Assembly: GCA_948470475.1 (NCBI GenBank)
Contig: OX419343.1
Span: forward strand, 10,236,879-10,300,878
Reading direction: 5' to 3'
Source: Galaxea fascicularis
Lineage: Eukaryota; Cnidaria; Anthozoa; Scleractinia; Euphylliidae
Length of the DNA stretch: 64,000 nucleotides
Below are positions 11,660-23,600 of this stretch, piece after piece (the first letter of the stretch is position 1; every line of letters starts with the position of its first letter). The notes under the pieces were generated by a model. The model had not been told where the DNA came from. It did not search any database and was given only the letters and a program-made list of their open reading frames with translations. The translations under genes and the position numbers were made by a program.

Positions 11660-11771
11660 GTGCCGCGTAGCACTATAAACACATACAAGTGGTGGAACAG
11701 AGAATTAATTTACACTTCAGAGTTAATTCTCTGTTCCACCACTTGTATGTGTTTATAGTGCTACGCGGCAC
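11660..11771. repeat. Perfect 49-bp-arm hairpin palindrome
   Basis: Arms 11660-11708 and 11723-11771 are exact reverse complements with a 14-nt loop. Part of the arm (AAGTGGTGGAACAGAGAATT) also occurs as a third copy at 11385. Zero mismatches over 49 bp imply recent formation. Confidence 0.95.
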
Positions 11772-13465
11772 TCACCACGGGCAAATTAAAGGCAGTCAAT
11801 GTTCGATCTGTACCGTTGAAAACAGTTAACCATCTTTCTGAGGACAGCAGGCGTTGCAAATCATGAGAAATCTGCGTTTTGGAAAATCCCCTATTGCACT
11901 AGCTAGTCAAGAATTTACTCTCTGATTGCGTTAGACGGATAGGTTTTTCAGGCTCGTAGGTTAGGTCTTGCTTGGTTTCTTGCTACCATTTTGTAAACAA
12001 GCTGCATTTTCCATATTAGGAACATCCCTTGTTCGTATAATCCAATCAGAAACCGCCAATTTTGATTTGAATATTGATGTGCCCGTTTCCAAAATGAACG
12101 CGTTCTCTGAACGACAAACGGGTTCAATTCTCAAATAATCGATTCATTAATACAATCTACAGGGGTATGCTTGACCGATCTTGGCCTGGTTCGACTGTAA
12201 CCATGTCGTGGGTCTTACACAAACAGTGAGCTGAGCTTGTGATAGACGTCCCCTGCGACTGGTGCGCAACTGTTCTTCCTCGGGGCTCTTTGACCTTAAC
12301 TCTAATCTATACACGCGAACAGGCACAGAGCAAAATAGAATCAGGAACCCATCATTAGGAGCGTTCAACTCCCATACTAAGCTAGTTAGCTTATGTCACG
12401 GCATTTTTACAGATCGATTTATTTTCATACTATCTTTCCCCGCCAAAAAGGCAGTTCCGGTGCACGTGATACCGCATCAACATCACCTTTCTTTTGTTCT
12501 CATCTTCGCAGAGAAATTTTAGAACAAAAGATAGGTCGGGGAAAAATGTCGCGTGAGAGAAGGGAGATAATTGAGCATTGTGATTGGTCATTAGGGCTCC
12601 TGCTGGAGTCCCACATTCGCGGCAAATTCAATCTAAAAATATATCGCTCTGTGAAAACGCCGTGACAGGAATATAGGGCAGTTGTACGTTCCTAGTGATG
12701 GGCTCCTGATAGAATCTATAAGTTGACTTCATCATCTCTGAATCTGTAGTCGTACCTAGTAATTGGTAAGGTGATTGAGGGAGAAATGTTTCAGTGACAA
12801 GGCCACAACCCCGAAATGGAGGAAATTGAGATCGAGCCATGCCTCTTTAGTTAATGGCTTTAATCAAATTAATCGAGAGAAAGTTGTCAATTTTAGAATT
12901 ACATTTACCCGATGGATAATATTTATCTCCTCCAGAGTGTACGTTTCACTGAGCAGAGGGTTTGCTATCCGTTATTCGATATGTTAACCCTGAGAAATAA
13001 CAAGAGACGTAGAGGCAAACAACAACGAAAAAGGAATAAGATATACTACACTTATTAACTGAAAGTGAGGTCATTACAGGGAAATCTAGGACTGAGGCCT
13101 TGATGAATTTCTATATAGCTTTTTATAGATACAAAAATAAAACTGAAACAACGGACTAAACTGCACCGGAAGTTGTGGTTTAGCTTTTTCCTTACCTACA
13201 GGATAATAGAGCTCATTCACAAATCCCTACTCATCCAAAATACAAAATCAGTTCCCACATTCAAGACAGTCATGAAATTCGAGAATGAGTTCCCAACTTT
13301 TCCTGCTGACGGTTTAATAACAGCATCGCAAACAGACGTTGCGCCAAAACCAACAGCAGTTACACACAGTAGTTCAGAAACCAATTAAGACTGAAAATAT
13401 CCAACAAGGCGTTTGCTTTTCTCTCATCCAAATAAGTCCACTCAAATAAACTAGGAATGAACAAA
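11772..13465. other. Intergenic, nothing recognised
   Basis: Open frames on both strands up to 90 codons, none with a recognisable family, repeated structure or splice-linked partner. Confidence 0.45.
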
Positions 13466-13562
13466 GGGGTTTAGTTTCTAAGGAAACTGGGGCGCCGCGT
13501 CAGTGGGGGAATGGTACACGTAAATTTATTAGTTATTCGCTACGACGACGGGCTAACGCTCG
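13466..13562 (-). mobile_element. Penelope-like element terminal repeat fragment
   Basis: Second copy of the 7990 block (TTTCTAAGGAAACTGGGG, then GTGGGGGAATGGTACACG), continuing into GACGACGGGCTAACGCTCG. No RT sequence is adjacent, so it is a solo end. Confidence 0.5.
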
Positions 13563-14239
13563 TAATCTCGTTTTTTATACTATCTCGGCTTTTTTATTAT
13601 CAACTCATGCGATCCGATGATAAAATATATATATTTTTAATAAACCAAGGGCATGCTCTTGTATTCTTTTGGGGGCGGTGTTTCCTTTGCTGTCCATACC
13701 ATAATGACTAGAATAAGCACAATACCGTTTAACTCCTTTAGCCTTCACTTGGAATGTTTTGGCGGGAAAATCTCACACTACCCAACAAACTCATGACGTC
13801 TCACGGGACATCAGGTTTAGGCTCTCAGTGCAGGCCATTCTACACAGCGCTCTTAGTTTATTTCCCCCAAGAGTATCCCGTTTTCAAAATGTGTGTTCTC
13901 TGGGAAAACGACCAAACTAGTCCCAAAATTAAAGGTATAACGTCTAACATAAGTGACTAACATAATGATACAACCATGCACGATTGTAAGAAACTTGGGG
14001 AGGGCTAAAATAGATACAATAAAGTTAATTGCTAATGAACCACCTTGAGCACAAAAATCGCAATGATGCCATTTCAAACAAAGAAGGCCTACTCTGGGAC
14101 CTTAAGTCGCCGTAACTTAAGGCGACTTTGGGCGACTAAAGGCGACTTAAGCAAAATTGGCAGAAAAATCATTGCGACTTTAGGCGATTTAAGGCGATTT
14201 AAGGCGACTTAAGGCGACTTAAGCCGACTTTATTTGACT

Positions 14240-17200
14240 CAAGTAATAAAACCTAAAGTTAGCAAAGGTGTCTCTATAAACTGAATACAATATCTAGAGA
14301 ATCCCTTGCAACAAACCGATATTAGCTAATATTACAGCAAATTATCTTGTTTACTTTTGTGTCGATGTAAGTCCCCATAGTCTCAAGTGTCCCAATTTCA
14401 AACCATTTTAGGTACAAATGCTTAGACGGAATTACCACAATAGTTAATGTTCAATTACATAGTCAAAGCTAGTCAATAAATAATCAGGAATGATCATGGT
14501 GACTGGTATATGGCTATAGTAATTTAGTCAAAATAAAAACCAACATCAAACAGAACTATACAAAATATATAAATAGTGACAACAATTTTAAATTAATTTT
14601 AGGAAAATAGACATGAATTACAGAAAGCAATTAATTTATTTTCCACAAAATAACTTGGTATAGAAGACACAGTTGGGTAAAACAATAGAGAACAAGAGAC
14701 AGAGGAAAACCACAGGGAGCCCATACACGCGGAAATAGGCTAGCGAGGAGGTGTTATATTGTCACCTGTCCTGTGTCGACATCTTCTACACCAAGAAGGA
14801 GCCTTCACAAATTATAAACATAGGCACGCAATGCGTGCTTGAGCTATTTTGTGAAGAGTGGGAAAATGTTGATAAGATAGGGAGAAGTGAGAAAATGGTT
14901 GAATGGTGAGTCATTTATCTGTGGCGCTTTTGGATTTTGCTATGGTATCGGAGAAGTACGAGCAAACTGTTTTTCATTTGATTTTTGTTTAGTTTTCTTA
15001 TTTCTGAAACTGATTTTGAGTTTGATTTGTACCAATTACAACAAGAGTTTCATTAATTCCGCAAAAACCGATATGTAATATATTTTCTATTATTTGTTCA
15101 TTTTCTTTCTCCGCACTTTCGCAAACACTACATTCGTCCAGTCTCTCAAATTCCCAAAATATACGTACACATGCTGAAACAGTTCCAGGACCACATGAAG
15201 AAATATTCGCAAACAAACGAACCACCAAACACACCGTAATATACAACACCAGCAAAAACAAATCAACGTTGAATACAGTACTGATAACGAATATAGATGT
15301 AATTGCCATAATTCATCAATTTCTGATTTTCAAGTGCTTTGTACTTTTTACTTCGGACAGCAATAATAGCCCGACCTAAACAAACGCTCTTATTTTAGTG
15401 TTGGGCCTTTTGCTGACAACGTCTATGTACGGTAAGCAGATGAGCGTAACACCGCGTTAAATCCCGAAATAAGGGCAATATTAAACTTACCGACTCGAAA
15501 ACAAACCACCAATTACTTCCAAAATAATCTCCTCCGAATTAAGAGCGTCAACAGTTGTACAATATTAAAAAACCCGATCAACAGACAAACAACGGATCGA
15601 AATCCGCCAATAAGAAGAAGAGAAAATTGAAGTTGAGAAAAGTAACCAATAAAAAACGGTTAAAAGTGACCAATCATTTTAACAGAAAATAAATTCAATT
15701 AGATGTTGTTGTAAACAATTTGAATTGACCACGTGCAAATCTTGTGATTGATCAAAGGTCATGTTAGATGCACGTGACCGATCAAAGTTCGGAGTCGCAT
15801 TTAACCAACAGCGCTGCCTTATTCATGTGGGAATTAACCAACGAACTTGCTATTACCAAACGTATGCACGTGATAGGTCAAAGTTGAAAATCGCATTTGA
15901 TAAACAGGGCTGTATGTCTTGGTGCCTGTTTACACGTGAGAAACAAAAGTAATCCATTTGACAAATGAAATTGCTCACTATCCGAAATCACCATTTTCAT
16001 TGTTTAACATAAAAACTGCTTCACTTCAAGGAGAACAAATGTCCAGATTAAGGATTCCCTTCCATAGCATTTTTCTTCCGTACAAATATCACTTGTGAAA
16101 ACAGCCACTTCTGATTAGACTTATATTTATAGTTTTCAAATCCATCAAACATATGTTTATTTTCGTCACACAATGATCTTCCAGTTTTAACAATGTTCTT
16201 GCAGTTTTGACAAAATTAGCAAACGAGCAAAAAAACACAAGAAAAATTAAAAAACTAAGCACTCGTCCACTTCGAAACGAAATCTGATTTGCTCCCCGAG
16301 TAGGAACCGTTCAACCAAATTACCTTGATGCTGAATCAATTACGACTAGCATTATTCGTTTAACGTTTTTGCCGCTTTTCACCGCCTGCATTTTTTCCGA
16401 TAATCAGAGCATTCAATCAGTTCAATGGCAAATAGTAATATGTGATTTAAAGAACACTGCTTGATCTCAGAACGGCATTTCTTCCCCGCTAGGTTTCCCG
16501 CGGTCACACTACGGGTGTTTGAATAACTCGACGTTTCAATTCTCAAAAACTAAATTTCATTGTTTTTAAGCCTTAAAAATTCTCCTCAGAAGTGGTCGAG
16601 TGCCACTAACATAGTTCTACTTTCGTTTTCATCGGGATGACCAAATTCAAAGATGCTGAAAAATCATTGAAGGACTTTCTAGGAGGCGCAGGTTGTGTAT
16701 CGCACGCAATTCAAAATAGTAAAGACACTTTCCTCGAAAACGTCAGACGTCAGGCTTTTCATTACACAGTAACTTAGCGCTGATTGGCTCTGTAGTAATT
16801 TTTACGTGGACTCCGGCTGATCTTTGCCAACAATGGGAAAGGAATCTGCTGCTCGTTTCAGCAGACGTTCATTGGGGAGGAAAGATTGCGTGACGAACCA
16901 AAAGAGCGTCTGCGAAGGAGACTAAACACACGGTTGTTATAACCAACAAGCCGCGGCCGTAAACTTCAAATACTTTCGTCCCCACCTTACTACCTTCATC
17001 ATCCATCGAAACAGCACAACTCATACTTCATTCTAATCTGACTCCGGTATCTCACGCCTATTGATGTCATTCACGCATGCGTTAAATATACAAACCCTAT
17101 TCTCCGGAAAGACTACCATAATGGTGGTACCCCTTGGCGTGAGAGTAATAAATACATCACGCAACATGACATGGATGACGCGTGACATTCCATGCTGATG

Positions 17201-17410
17201 TTCCTTTGAGCGTAATCGACACGCATGTGTAACTTAGTCTAAGTGCTGACCATCACTGACCACATGCTTTCAAAAACACCTTTAAAACAGGGAATTAGAT
17301 TGGTCGCTGGCTGGAACAATGTCACCTAAAGAAACCTTTATTTCATTGGTTCAAGGCAGAACCACCCGACCACGGAAGAATTTCTTGAGCTTCATGCTGA
17401 CATTGAGCGA
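14240..17410. other. Interior of 5.8 kb element, no gene found
   Basis: AT-rich sequence without convincing coding frames on either strand. I see no transposase blocks or retroelement motifs. Confidence 0.4.
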
Positions 17411-17420
17411 TTTTGTTTAC

Positions 17421-17730
17421 TCAAAATAGCTCAAAAATTGTTATCTTGGTAAAATTGTCTCCCATATTTTTGGTACTTGTACTGTCGATTTTGGCATGGA
17501 AGTTTGGCAAATCGCATGCCTTTCCAATAGCATCCATAATTGCTTGGTCCTTTTCAGGAACCCAACCAATTTGTTGTTCTCCTGCCTCGGTCAAACAAAA
17601 CACTCCAATACCATTTTGCGAACCACGTGCTAAGGTCCTTCGTAAGAAGACTTCCTTTCCAGTCTTTCCAACTACTTTCAGGGCTCCAGAAAACTTCGAC
17701 GTCCCACTTATAGAGAACCGAATTTTTTAA
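17421..17730 (-). pseudogene. Coding-like remnant, possibly HIRAN-type
   Basis: The minus strand is open and protein-like: SGALKVVGKTGKEVF, then SQNGIGVFCLTEAGEQQIGW and VPEKDQAIMDAIGKA. The pattern N-(A/G)-I-x-V-F...(I)G-(W/Y)-(V/L)-P resembles a HIRAN domain. It is about 100 codons, interrupted upstream by stops and lacks a start or a splice-linked partner. It may be captured host sequence or a degraded part of the surrounding element. Confidence 0.3.
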
Positions 17731-19312
17731 GAAGATCTTTTACTTCTGTTGATTGGATCACCAGGACCTAGTTCCAAGCTTTTAACTGGTTCAACCCCGT
17801 AGCGTTTAACCTAGAAAAATAAAATAAATTTTGTGTTTGGGCTGGTGGCAGCATTAAAGGCTTAAAAGCATTCATTATTATATTGTTTTACCTTACAACT
17901 ATCCAGAAATTATTGAGTCAAGAGTCACAATGAATAACAAGCACACTGCACTGATCTCCGCCATTTTGATTCTCCCATTAAACTTCGCGCCCCTAACTAG
18001 TTTCCATGCTCTGAAGAGAGGAGCGGGATACCTCGCGGGTTTCCCTTCTTTCCGCCCGTATAGCGAAAATTCAGGCTCTCCCGCAAGTACGCCTATTTTA
18101 TCTGCTATAACGAAAAATTTCCTTTACTTTACCTCGAATTGTGTCGCCGGGACGATTTTTCTTTGCTCAATGCAAGTAGGTAGCCAGTCAAGAGAAACAA
18201 GGTGGACTGTTTCTGAGGGTGTACACTTCAAAGATTGCACGCCAGCATGATAATCTACTCCACGAGGGAAAAGCACGTGTTTTCATTGAAGCAGTCGCTC
18301 ACACATCCTCATCACACATCGCGTGCGCGTTGTTATTTTCAGTCACGGGACAAAACAAAGTCACGTGATCAAATAATGGACTGTCGGCCATGTTTGCGGC
18401 GGGAAGTTTTTCACGGGATATAGAAGAGTTTAAAAGATGTATGCATGTTAGTTGATCATGAAATTGGCGAAGGTATATACGAAATGAATGTCAAAGTCGT
18501 CCGGTAGATTAATATGTATGGCTTTAGTAGGTTCGTTGAGTTACAAAGTTCAAACATGTACAGTTGGTTGAATACGATGGTGGAAGCTACCAGAAGTCAG
18601 TAGTACAGATTAATAGGTTTATGCTGGAGAAATGGCGCACTTGTGTCCCTCTTTTACTCTGGGTAAGTAAAGTGTCTAAAATTTAGCTTCATTTCAGTTC
18701 AACTGACCGTAGATAACCATATTTGTATTGCTCAATGTAAAAGTGACTAGCAAGAATTTAGCCTTTCTCCAGAATACCTTTCAACCTTACTTTGTGTTAT
18801 CTTGATCCAGAGCTGTAGGTTTGTTCTGATTCAGTAATTTTTTTCAGTCTTTTTTTTTTTTCCTACCATCAATCATATTTTTTATATATATTTCCTGATG
18901 GTAATGCGTAGTGTTAACCTTTTTACCTTTTGATAAAAACTCAGTGAAGTACAAGACAAAAATTTAGTTGGAATAGGTAACTTTCTCACTCTGGGTGAGA
19001 AAATGGGAGAATATACATTGCCATATTTCCTAATTCAGTATTTTCTACCTGCAGGAATTATTCATGCTTAGCTCTTAAACAAAGGGGGGATTTTGACAGG
19101 TGCATGAGTATTGTAACATGGGGTTTCCATGTACTGTATATAGAAGCCATTGCCAACTTCATATCAACTCATACTCCATTACAGGGTTGCCTTTCCCCAA
19201 CTGCTAACTACTTTTACATCTGGGAGAAGAAAAGGGGCACTGTGAGAGTACAGTATCTTACCCAAGAATGCTATGCAATAATCCCTGCTTGGGGCAAAAA
19301 CTGGAATTCTTA

Positions 19313-19655
19313 GGGCCTGTTTACAAGGAAAGAGGGTTACCCTAGAACCTGCACATTTCCTTTTTTATTCTGTGTTGTGTTTACAAGGCAGCTAGGGTTA
19401 CCCCGGTTGGCAGTTTACCCTATCTGCGTGCTAAGGTTACCCCGGCAGGTGGGTTAACTTTTTCCCTTGTAAACACTCCAGGTAGGGTTAACCTGCCTAC
19501 CGAGGTTAACTTTCCAATTGTTTCCAGACCCTTTGAGTGTGATCGCACATTAAATTGTCCTGGGTTGTAGGGTTACCCTTCTGCTTGTGATTTCTCGCCC
19601 TCCAGCTAGGGTTAACCCCCTTGCTTGGGTAACCCCCCTTCTTGTCAACAGGCCC
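19313..19655. mobile_element. Harbinger-like MITE with TTA target duplication
   Basis: Ends GGGCCTGTTTACAAGG and its diverged reverse complement, flanked by TTA on both sides (19310-19312, 19656-19658). The interior repeats AGGGTTACCC/GGGTTAACC words in both orientations. Nested inside the 5.8 kb element, so younger than it. Confidence 0.75.
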
Positions 19656-20089
19656 TTATTCTGGAGTCCAGTGCACTAGCCATTTGGTCACCATGCCTCC
19701 TCCTGTGATCTTTATGACTGGATTGGCATTTACCTTATTGTCAAGTTGAATATCCTCCTTTTTGAGTTCAATTCAAAAGGGTGGAACACTTATAACATTG
19801 TGTAACCAATAGCAACTTAAGGCGACTTAAGGCAACTTAAAGCGACTTAAGGCAACTTAAGGTGACTTAAAGCGACTTAAGGCGACTTAAGGCGACTTCA
19901 GGTCCCAGAGTAGGCCTCAAAGAGCAAACAACAGATTAAAAATACATCACAATACAGCTAGTAAATGTGACCCACTTAAGGAAAAAATGTGTTAAATAAG
20001 TATGTGCTTAGCGCTACACTATACTAATTCACTAGGAAATTCAAGATTTTATTTATTTCATTTCATTTTGTTTCATTTTATTAGCTTCG

Positions 20090-20650
20090 CCAATTTAATA
20101 TTAAATCAACACACTTACACACGCAAAATAAAGTATAAATGATACAATACAGGCAGGGACTCCGCAACAGCTTGCGCCAATTACTGCGGGCCCAGAACAC
20201 ATAAAATCGAAATAAAAACTATAATAAAAGTTAGTGTGTAACTTATTTAATAGCAGGAGTAAATGTTCCTTGTCAAATTACGGGCTTTGTTGCAACTTGT
20301 ACAGATAGACTTGAACGAACGAGGATCTTCAGGGTCATATGATTTACGTAATGAATGCTTATAGTAGCTGAGTAGGTGTGCCTTGAATAAACTGAGAGAA
20401 ATGGTTACGGAAAGACCGATGTCATTAGCTACAGCGTTTCATATTCTCACTGTGCGGATGAAAAAAGACCTCTGGCATGTAGTTATTATACATTTTTTGG
20501 GAACAAATAGAGTTACATTTGTGTTGGTACTAGTCCTAGTTGCTCTTGAGAGGACGCGTCTAGTGGGGATTATAGTTGGGTTAACCTTAAGTAGCCCAGT
20601 CACAGAACTAAAGAAGAAAACCATATCTAGATACTCATGACCATAGGAAT
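20090..20650 (-). pseudogene. LINE 3' end fragment
   Basis: The minus strand carries the extreme C-terminus of a jockey-like LINE reverse transcriptase: EYLDMVFFFSSVTGLLKVNP, RRVLSRATRTSTNTN, CQRSFFIRTVRI, then a premature stop (TGA where TGG is expected), then the frame continues NAVANDIGLSV to CTSCNKARNL and a stop. The 3' untranslated part follows to about 20090. It abuts the 3' end of the CARD gene by about 10 bp. Confidence 0.75.
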
Positions 20651-20660
20651 CTCAGCATTG

Positions 20661-23600
20661 TTACAGTTTGAGGCATTCGCCCAATGCCTTTATTTCGACA
20701 AGAACTCCGTATAACCAGATACCACAAAGACGAATCCCAAGAACAGTCTTGGATGTTTGAACGATCCTGAAGTAACGGTACCCAGGCCTTTTGCCCTTGA
20801 TACGCCACGCAGATGTGAGATAAGAGCAACCAGTTAGATCTTTAACGTGAATTTTAGTAAGATTGACCCACTCGCGGCCATCACTTGAACCTTCAAGTTG
20901 CAGCGAAGTTAGGCGGGGTCCCTCTTTTGATCTCTTTTGATCTGTTAGTGCATAGTCAGTGATGAACAAAAGGTGATTCTCACCCAAGTCAATCTGCCAC
21001 CATGAATCAGGTTTTTCTTCAGTAGCAAGTGCTGGACCTTTCCGCCTGTTGTGTATTATGTCAATTGCCTCTCCCGACCCGTCAGAGGAACGCATTGCTC
21101 TGATTTTTGCTAACTTGTTTTCCCTCAAGTGATGGATGACGTCAACAGTTGGTGCATGATCGTCGAACGGCAGAAAAATACCTGATTAAAAGCAATGATG
21201 CTAATACTTACAATGACAGTAGAAACAATAATACACACATCGTTGTACTTCGCTTATATAGAGCGGTTTTCAATCGAATGTCTAAAGTAATTCGTATTTG
21301 CTTTACTTTGCTCTCTGATTGGTTCACAAAACTCGTGCCAGCTTTCTTAGCCAATGAGAAGCAAAACCAAAACCAATCGCAAGTTGCAGGCGTGCATTTT
21401 CCCGCGCTTTACGCTGGTTGCATGTAATTAATGTCTTCAAATTCTGATTGGTTCACTGAGCTGTTTTCGGCTGTTATGATTGGTCAGAGTAATAGGCCAT
21501 ATTCGTATTCTCGGTATTGAACTGGGTCTAGCATGAAGTGGAGGCTCTTGCTGGGGAATACATTTACATATGAAAAGATTCTCCCGCAAGAGCCTCCACT
21601 TCATGCTAGATCCAGGTCAATGCCGAGAATACGAATATGGCCTATTACCTTGGTTTTGCACGACACTCAATTGAAAATCAGTCTATTGTCTTGAATTGGA
21701 AATCAGGGTTAATTGGCTTTTCGTGTTAAGCAGCTGAATAACTTAGATCAAGTCGTGAACGCGAAAACCTTTTAAAACAACTGAGTAACAGAATGTGCAA
21801 TGAACTGAACACCGTGCAAGCGAACCAGTCCTCCTCACTTAACATTAAATTCGTTTTTCATACAGAATAGATGTAGACATATAATGGCAAAGGTAGATCT
21901 TTGAAAAGAGTGGATACCACAGCTGAGACAACAGATCTCAATTTTGATATTTGATGTCCAGAGTATAAAACAGGTTACCCTTGATGTAGTAATAGATCAG
22001 CAAGAACGATATGAACTGAGTTGGCTTCCTCACTCTTCGTTTGGACAAAGTACAAACTAAATAGGTGTATTTCACGCCGTTAGCAGTTATTAAAAAACTC
22101 AAAGTTTAAGGCTAATTCAGTGAGCAGAGGGCGTCGTGACCTTTTTATAACTCTGACTTTACGTTTATGTATTTACGGGCGCGCGGGAGTGAAGTTTGCT
22201 TTGATTGGTTAATTTTAAACCCGCGCACTCATTGGTTAATTCATGATCAAAGTAAAAAGTAGTTACGCGTGTTTTTGTAGGGACGAGCAAGAAATAAGGT
22301 TTTTAGTTGCGATTTGAAGGTTGTTGCAGGTTTATTTTTCGCAGATTCGGAAACTTTACGGATTTTCGGTTGTGTTAGGGAATTGTTCCGGAATTGTAAC
22401 CGGAAGCTACAGCCTGTTATTTTCGGTTCAGAGAATTTATTTGCCGCTGAACTTTAAAAAAGACAATTTCAAAATGCTTTTTGCCAGGGTGACAACGGCA
22501 ATTTTTCTTTCGGTTGTCAAATTAGAATAATAGGATTTAACATTTACACAGAAACGTAACTGGTACTTACTGCTGACAAAGATCCTGCTTTTACGGATTT
22601 TGTCTTCAAATGTTTTGCTCCTGGTCTGCCATTTGTTCCGATCCTCTTGGAGCTGCACTATTTGTACTGAATAAGAATCTGATTCTTCTTTAAGCTGATC
22701 ACTCTTCTTCTGAACTTCACTTAATTTCTTCTTCATTTCCTCAATTTCATTTCCCTTTGCTTTGACTTTTTTTCCGAGATTTTCGTTTGTTTTTGCCAGC
22801 CTCTCTTTCTCTGTGACAAGTTCTCTTTCTCTTTCCAAGCTCTTAAGAAGACTCTTGCGTTCTTGGTTGGTGTGGGTTTTCCTCTTTTCTGTGCCTTGAC
22901 TATTGCCCTCCAAGTCAGCAGAGGTCTTTTCAAAATGGTTTTCGATCAACTCTTTTGCTTTTCCAAAGAGCTGCATTTCTTCCTTGTAGTGGTTTTCAAG
23001 CTGCCTGAATATGTCTTTTACTTTCTCCTTCTCTGTACGTGTGTTTTCCTCCCCTGTAAAGTCATCCAAACCCTGCATGGTTTGTGACACCTGCAACTCG
23101 TTGTTGTTGAGGTCTGTCAGTTCTGCCTGACCTGCTGTTGTCCCCTTTTCGTTTAGATCTATCAGCTTTTTCTTGAGGAGATCATTTAGTTCTGCTTCTT
23201 TCTCTTGAAGCTTTCTGCTAAGTTCGTCGCGATCTTTCTCGATTTCCTCTTTCTTCTTGCGTTCGTCGTCTAAGACAGTTTGTAGTTCTGTTGTGAAGGA
23301 AAAGGTACCCATGAACTATAACAAAAGTTGTTTTTCTTTGAACATAACCACGTAGTAGTTTATATGAACTATTTGACAAGTAGATTCCATTTGTCAGTGC
23401 GTGTGTCTCTGATAACCTACGGATGACGTCAAAACGTGTTCAGAACAAAGAACTTACGCTACGAGTCGCAGGCGTGTAGTGTCACTGATGTTCTTACCGC
23501 GTCTTGACGTCTTCCGTACGTTATCAGAGTGCTTACGCACTAAAAAGTGGAAGCTATATGTTTTACACATTGTTTTCTTTTTTTTCATTCGTGCATCATT

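Larger units (their letters stand above)
14085..19917. mobile_element. 5.8 kb element with 27-bp terminal inverted repeats and 10-bp arrays
   Basis: The left end reads AGGCCTACTCTGGGACCT followed by TAAGTCGCC; the right end is its reverse complement with one mismatch. CAAAGA lies immediately outside both ends (14079-14084 and 19918-19923), as expected of a 6-bp target duplication. Just inside each end is an array of a 10-bp unit GGCGACTTAA (about 14097-14232 and 19812-19900), both reading the same way on the plus strand. The interior has no intact transposase. It contains a nested Harbinger-like MITE and a short minus-strand coding-like remnant near 17.5 kb. Superfamily unassigned; two independent repeats bracketing host DNA is the alternative. 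Confidence 0.6.

Noticed and set aside
11441..11758. 105-codon plus-strand frame containing VTSVGIEPTTSGL
   Set aside because: This is the antisense translation of the tRNA-like SINE head and hairpin, a well-known false protein.
14097..14232. Possible CRISPR-like array
   Set aside because: Units of about 10 bp without spacers, in a eukaryotic genome; they are terminal arrays of the 5.8 kb element.
22863..23087. Plus-strand hydrophobic frame
   Set aside because: Antisense of the coiled-coil exon; K/E codons read as L/F on the other strand.
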